IMG/VR virus record: IMGVR_UViG_3300020457_000082
Coordinates: 1-26,318 of that record
Reading direction: 5' to 3' (one strand)
Length of the DNA stretch: 26,318 bases
From: a virus
Notes under the pieces: generated by a model
Told to the model about the DNA's origin: nothing
Database searches by the model: none
What the model saw: only the letters and a program-made list of their open reading frames with translations
Shown: in pieces, positions 22,258 through 26,318 of the stretch
Layout of the letters: every line of letters begins with the position of its first letter
How positions within the stretch are numbered: the first letter of the stretch is position 1
Translations under genes and position numbers: made by a program

Positions 22258-25051
22258 TAAACAGCTGAATCCAAGATTTACTGGTTCATTTTCATTTAGT
22301 GGTTCTTTAGAAGTAGCTAAAGGAGATTTATCTGTAAATGAATACATCAGACATGCTGGTGATACAAATACAAACATCAGATTTACTGATAATAGGATAA
22401 GATTTGATGCTGGTAATATGACTTTTATAGGAATACATGATGATGATAGTGCACCTTTTACCACTACAATCAATCCAAGTTCGAATAAAATTAACTTTAA
22501 GGTTATGGATGAAAATAATGATGTTCTTCTAAAAACTAATTCTGAAACATTCACAGTTGAACTATATCATGCAGGTAATAAAAAATTAGAAACCACTGCT
22601 GGTGGTTTAATAGTAACAGGTTCAGTAACATCAAGTTTAGGATTTAAAGGTGATGGTAGTGGATTGACTGGTATTCCTGCAAGTGGAATTGATGGACAAC
22701 TCGGTGTATTTGCTGCTACAGGTTCTATACAATCTACTACTAATGATTTAGAGATTACAGGTTCACTAAAAGTAAATACTGCATCATCAAGTTCTACTGC
22801 CATCTTTACAAACAATATACAAAACGGATATCCTACTTCAAATAATTGGGGAGAAAACTTAGGTGGTAGTTTCTTCAATAATTTTACAAATGAAACTCAT
22901 GTTAGTGAAATTTTAAGATTTATGGCTGGAGCTATGAGTCATAGTTTAGATGTTGCAGATGCGGCACCAAATACAAAATTTTGGGATACAGTAAGTACAT
23001 CACACACCGATGGTACAGAAGTTACGAAAGATTCTATTTTGAATGGTGTGTTGGGTTCAACATATGAAAATGCCAGATTGAGTAATAGTTGGACGGGTTC
23101 TGCATTTATAGACTTGAGTGAGACTGGTTCATATAAATTAGCATTAGATTATTTAGAATCAAAGAATTTCGTACAATCAAGTGATAGAGGTACAAATAAT
23201 AATGATGTAGGAACGAATCCATTTCATGGTTCATATGCATCAAGAATACCATCAACAAACATTACATCACAAGGAACATTTAGTACACTTACTAATACAA
23301 TTACAGCAAATGCAGGTGGTTCAACGACTGTAAGTAGTAATGTAAATAACTTTGGATTAGGTGGATTAACAAGTGGAGGTGCTACTGAGTATTCAGTAAG
23401 AGTTATTGCATCACAATCTTATAGTGATAATCATGATGACCAAACACCAGATGCAAGTTCAACATTCCATACGAAATCTTTTGTTGATTATACTGCAGAT
23501 TCATTTGGTACTACAGGTGATGGATTAACATTAAGTAAAATAGTAACATCACAACCAGCTGTTATTCCATCAGCATTCCAAGATGGAGATTTCAATAGTG
23601 TGGCTGGGCCAATAAGTGGTAGGAAATATACAGGTGGTGCAACTTCTGCTACAAATATTTCTGCTAGTGGATATTATCAATTACATGATATAGTAGTAGG
23701 AGTGAAAAGTGGTTCGATGAGTGATTTCCAATACAAAAATGGTTCTGATGGTACTACAAGATTTTATTTATATACAGGTGGGTTACCTACAGATATTACA
23801 GATTCACAACCTACTGCAGTTGTAACGAGTTCATTAACTCGAACAAGTTTTTCAGCAACATCAAGAAGTTTAAGTGGAGCACCTTATATTTTATCAACAA
23901 GTTATGGATATGATTTTGTATCAGAGGTAAGTAAATCCTTTGACCCTGCTTATGGATTTGGAACATCAGTAATAGTAAATTCTAATTCTACAGACCAATG
24001 GGATAATATTGGTTCTACAACATTAAGTAACACAACCACGACCGTAAATAATAGTGGTGTATCATCTACAGGTGCAACTAATTATGTGATTGATAGAACA
24101 AGAACTACAAAGAGAAGTAGTGGTGATGACCCACAGATACAAGATATTGCAGTTGCAAGTTCTTCATTTGTTTTCTCACTCGATAGTAATATTGATAATG
24201 TGGTTCAAAATAGAAGTTCTCAAGAATCTAAAAATTATAATTTAAAATTTAGAGCTACTGGTAGAAATTGGAAAAACACAAGTGTAACTGATACAACACC
24301 AAATGAAAAATACTATGATGCAACTCGATTTGGACAACCATCATCAAGTGGTAGTTTGGCAATTTATAGTAGAGCACAAGGATTTGATTCCAATACTCTA
24401 CAAGATACTACAGAAACATTTGTAGGTGAAGATTTTAGAATAGTGTTGGCAAACAATGTAACAACATTTACAGGAGCTTTTTTTACAACGGATTCATTTC
24501 AAACGAATGATGAGGGGGATGCGGTTCTCGGTAATTTAGACCTACAAGTAAAACCAGGTTACTTAGTAGACCCAGGCGGTGATTATGGGTATTGGTTTGC
24601 AGATGGATTCGGTAGTGGTACATACAAATATTTTATAAGAAAGTTCCAAAAAACAAGTGGAAACAAAACAAGTATGACAATTGATGTTGGTAAAACATTA
24701 GTGAATTGGAACTCTACTTCAGATGGAGTTGCAGTTGGATTAATATTTGAGAGTGGTACAAGTGCTGGTGGTAATACAAGTATAACTACTTGTAGAATAT
24801 TTGACCCAAGTGATACCACAAGTAACTTGATTGAGAGTGGAGTAAGTAATGATAATCATAAGAATCCATTTTCAAGTAATATAGATTTATATGGAAATAC
24901 AGGTGGTAGTATATCATCGACCACTTATACATTACCATTAAGAAATGCAGATGGTATGTTTTTAGATTCAACAGATGATGAACTTTATGTATTGGTAAGA
25001 TTTAAGGGAGACCCTACACCAGTAACAAGTATAACATTGGGGTATAGTTAA
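22241..25051 (+). CDS. Large tail-fibre or receptor-binding protein
   Basis: A 936-residue Ser/Thr/Gly/Asn-rich protein. Residues 34-90 (EYIRHAGDTNTNIRFTDNR, then FIGIHDDDSAP) resemble a segment common in fibres of marine phages, and 136-145 reads KGDGSGLTGI, a typical trimeric-fibre motif. Residues 200-800 are long, low-similarity and beta-rich, likely the exposed shaft and tip. Near the end, VDPGGDYGYWFADGFGSG and YKYFIRKFQKTSGNKTSMTIDV suggest a folded domain. It is the longest gene in the window. The ribosome binding site is weak (AGAAG). The ATG lies inside the preceding small gene, and the stop overlaps the next start (TAATG). Host-range determination is likely but not shown. Confidence 0.72.
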   Translation: MALIDSKQLNPRFTGSFSFSGSLEVAKGDLSVNEYIRHAGDTNTNIRFTDNRIRFDAGNMTFIGIHDDDSAPFTTTINPSSNKINFKVMDENNDVLLKTNSETFTVELYHAGNKKLETTAGGLIVTGSVTSSLGFKGDGSGLTGIPASGIDGQLGVFAATGSIQSTTNDLEITGSLKVNTASSSSTAIFTNNIQNGYPTSNNWGENLGGSFFNNFTNETHVSEILRFMAGAMSHSLDVADAAPNTKFWDTVSTSHTDGTEVTKDSILNGVLGSTYENARLSNSWTGSAFIDLSETGSYKLALDYLESKNFVQSSDRGTNNNDVGTNPFHGSYASRIPSTNITSQGTFSTLTNTITANAGGSTTVSSNVNNFGLGGLTSGGATEYSVRVIASQSYSDNHDDQTPDASSTFHTKSFVDYTADSFGTTGDGLTLSKIVTSQPAVIPSAFQDGDFNSVAGPISGRKYTGGATSATNISASGYYQLHDIVVGVKSGSMSDFQYKNGSDGTTRFYLYTGGLPTDITDSQPTAVVTSSLTRTSFSATSRSLSGAPYILSTSYGYDFVSEVSKSFDPAYGFGTSVIVNSNSTDQWDNIGSTTLSNTTTTVNNSGVSSTGATNYVIDRTRTTKRSSGDDPQIQDIAVASSSFVFSLDSNIDNVVQNRSSQESKNYNLKFRATGRNWKNTSVTDTTPNEKYYDATRFGQPSSSGSLAIYSRAQGFDSNTLQDTTETFVGEDFRIVLANNVTTFTGAFFTTDSFQTNDEGDAVLGNLDLQVKPGYLVDPGGDYGYWFADGFGSGTYKYFIRKFQKTSGNKTSMTIDVGKTLVNWNSTSDGVAVGLIFESGTSAGGNTSITTCRIFDPSDTTSNLIESGVSNDNHKNPFSSNIDLYGNTGGSISSTTYTLPLRNADGMFLDSTDDELYVLVRFKGDPTPVTSITLGYS

Positions 25052-26163
25052 TGGCTATTAATTTAGAAAAAAAATCAAACAGATTACTTGGTAATAGACG
25101 ATTTACAAGTGCTGATTTAAATACAGCACAAGAATCATTTACTGATGTATTAGATATCGGTGCTAGTGAGATATTTACAGAAACACATTTGATACCATCA
25201 AGTGCTTTACCATTTAGTGGAAGTACTCAAAGTGGACAAACAAGAGGTGTACTGAAATATTATTTTAGACAAAGATTAACAAGGTCTAATGTTGCAAATG
25301 ATGTTTTCTTCTTTATGACACCAACAGGAAGTACAAGTGGAGTAACACCTCAGTTGATACAAGATGGTCAACAAACTAATTTTTTATCACCGAAGTATTC
25401 AGTAAGTTCATTAGCAAATGCCAATGCTGAAGATTCAACACCTGGTTATGGTGTAAAAGTATTTAAATCCACATCAACCGATAGTGGTTCGTTAGGTGGT
25501 AGTGATATTGTATCTGTTAATGATTATCAGTTCGATTATAAAACTGGTATAATACAATTTGAATCTGCATTAAACTCTAATGATGAAGTTTATATGAGTG
25601 CTTATCAATATGTTGGTAAGAACTTAAGTACAGGTTTATTTGTTGATGGAGATGTAACTGCAAACAATTATATAGTTAGTTCATCAGTAACCAATATAAC
25701 AACACAAGAATTAAGTGGTTCATCTAAGTTTGGTGATGATATAGGTGATACACATCAGTTTACAGGTAGTTTAAGTATAAGTGGTTCATTCTTACCTACC
25801 AAAGATGATTTAATAGATTTAGGAAGTACATTATTCCAATGGAAAGATTTACATTTAGATGGAACTGCAAACATTGATACATTAAGTTTAACTGATAATT
25901 TTACTTATAACAATGTTACATTCAATACTACAGGTGGAAGTTCAGACCACTTGAGTACAACGGGTTCAGCATTTTCATTTAAGGCAACTGATAGTTCAGA
26001 TTTATTCACATTATATAATGGTAGTGATGAAGTTTCTGTTCAATTTGATGATAAAGTTTTAGTATTAGGTTCAAGAACTACTGCACCAACACCTGTGGCA
26101 GGTGGATTGTATTATAGTGGTTCGGATGAGTGGTTTTTAGGGTATGAAAACTCACCTACTTAA
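25051..26163 (+). CDS. Fibre or baseplate-associated structural protein
   Basis: A 370-residue protein. The N-terminal 200 residues look like an attachment domain (MAINLEKKSNRLLGNRRFTSADL, then DYQFDYKTGIIQFESALN and DEVYMSAYQYVGKNL). From 200 the protein is fibre-like: SGSSKFGDDIGDTHQFTGS (222-240) is the same motif as in the proteins at 19393 and 21088, and LIDLGSTLFQWKDLHLDGTA (254-273) is a typical fibre repeat. It ends GGLYYSGSDEWFLGYEN. The start overlaps the preceding stop codon. It probably works with the neighbouring fibre proteins as part of an adsorption apparatus. Confidence 0.7.
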   Translation: MAINLEKKSNRLLGNRRFTSADLNTAQESFTDVLDIGASEIFTETHLIPSSALPFSGSTQSGQTRGVLKYYFRQRLTRSNVANDVFFFMTPTGSTSGVTPQLIQDGQQTNFLSPKYSVSSLANANAEDSTPGYGVKVFKSTSTDSGSLGGSDIVSVNDYQFDYKTGIIQFESALNSNDEVYMSAYQYVGKNLSTGLFVDGDVTANNYIVSSSVTNITTQELSGSSKFGDDIGDTHQFTGSLSISGSFLPTKDDLIDLGSTLFQWKDLHLDGTANIDTLSLTDNFTYNNVTFNTTGGSSDHLSTTGSAFSFKATDSSDLFTLYNGSDEVSVQFDDKVLVLGSRTTAPTPVAGGLYYSGSDEWFLGYENSPT

Positions 26164-26170
26164 TATTTAA
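26162..26170 (+). promoter_or_regulatory. Weak candidate promoter element (AATATTTAA)
   Basis: A one-mismatch relative of ATATTTAT overlapping the stop codon at 26161-26163 and lying 35 nt before the ATG at 26206. It fits the pattern of elements in gaps, but the match is weaker than the other six. Confidence 0.25.
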
Positions 26171-26205
26171 TAATAGAGAAAAAATACTCAATTTAGGAGA
26201 ATAAA

Positions 26206-26318
26206 ATGGCACAATGGAGAAAAGTAATAGTAAGTGGTTCAGCTGCGGAACTATCTTCTTTGACTTTAGACACTGCATTACCAGTAGCACAAGGTGGTAT
26301 TGGTGCAACATCCCTTTC
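26206..26318 (+). CDS. Fibre protein, partial (3' end outside window)
   Basis: The open frame starts MAQWRKVIVSGSAAELSSL and runs to the window edge without a stop (37 full codons). An AGGAG lies 7 nt before the ATG, so the start is good. The ending ALPVAQGGIGATS is a widespread fibre motif (VxxGGTGAT type). It continues the fibre gene series. The rest cannot be judged from this window. Confidence 0.7.
   Translation, partial: MAQWRKVIVSGSAAELSSLTLDTALPVAQGGIGATSL

Noticed and set aside
22195-22554. Minus-strand open frame of 119 residues across the start of the large fibre gene
   Set aside because: Low-complexity hydrophobic translation opposite a convincing fibre gene; no supporting signals.

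Overview
This window looks like part of the late (virion structure and packaging) region of a T4-like myovirus with an AT-rich genome. The evidence is a run of recognisable T4-type proteins, all on the + strand: terminase large subunit (gp17), portal (gp20), prohead protease (gp21), acidic scaffold (gp22), major capsid protein (gp23), neck proteins resembling gp13 and gp14, and a sheath-terminator domain resembling gp15. Several accessory proteins resemble ones common in marine T4-like phages. The host cannot be fixed from this window. Most genes have AGGAG-type ribosome binding sites.

Layout. 1-2497: a nucleotidyltransferase/ligase-like protein whose 5' end may lie outside the window, a zinc-ribbon protein and two small proteins. 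2513-2887: a membrane-anchored coiled-coil protein. 2887-6303: terminase and portal, adjacent to each other, with no sheath or tube genes between them as there are in T4. 6366-9388: accessory head genes around the gp21 protease. 9388-14363: a 693-residue multi-module DUF3008-type protein and six smaller proteins. 14376-14585: ribosomal protein bS21. 14746-17617: scaffold and major capsid protein, bracketed by terminators. 17743-19393: neck proteins. 19393-21078: a gp15-like domain fused to a fibre-like tail. 21088-26318: fibre proteins, interrupted by a small zinc-finger/NUMOD3-like gene. The last fibre gene runs off the window. No intergenic gap exceeds about 160 bases, and I saw no tRNA, CRISPR array, insertion sequence or integrase.

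The most interesting signal is a set of five proteins between 11466 and 14363. Each begins M-[I/A]-K-L-x-[D/E]-h-h-x-E with the Glu exactly at residue 10. The layout matches the N-terminal capsid-targeting peptide of T4 internal proteins, which gp21 cleaves after (I/L)xE. They lie between the protease and the scaffold gene, which suggests a bank of proteins loaded into the prohead, trimmed and possibly injected with the DNA. Near-identical DNA at the gene junctions suggests how such cassettes are gained and swapped.

A second signal is the motif ATATTTAT, always in the same orientation, in every sizeable intergenic gap and directly after two probable terminators and one weaker terminator-like sequence. 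It is a good candidate for this phage's late promoter. At two genes it lies 4 nt from an ATG without a Shine-Dalgarno site, which suggests leaderless mRNAs. Functions beyond the recognised T4-type proteins are inferences from motifs and position; no database search was possible.
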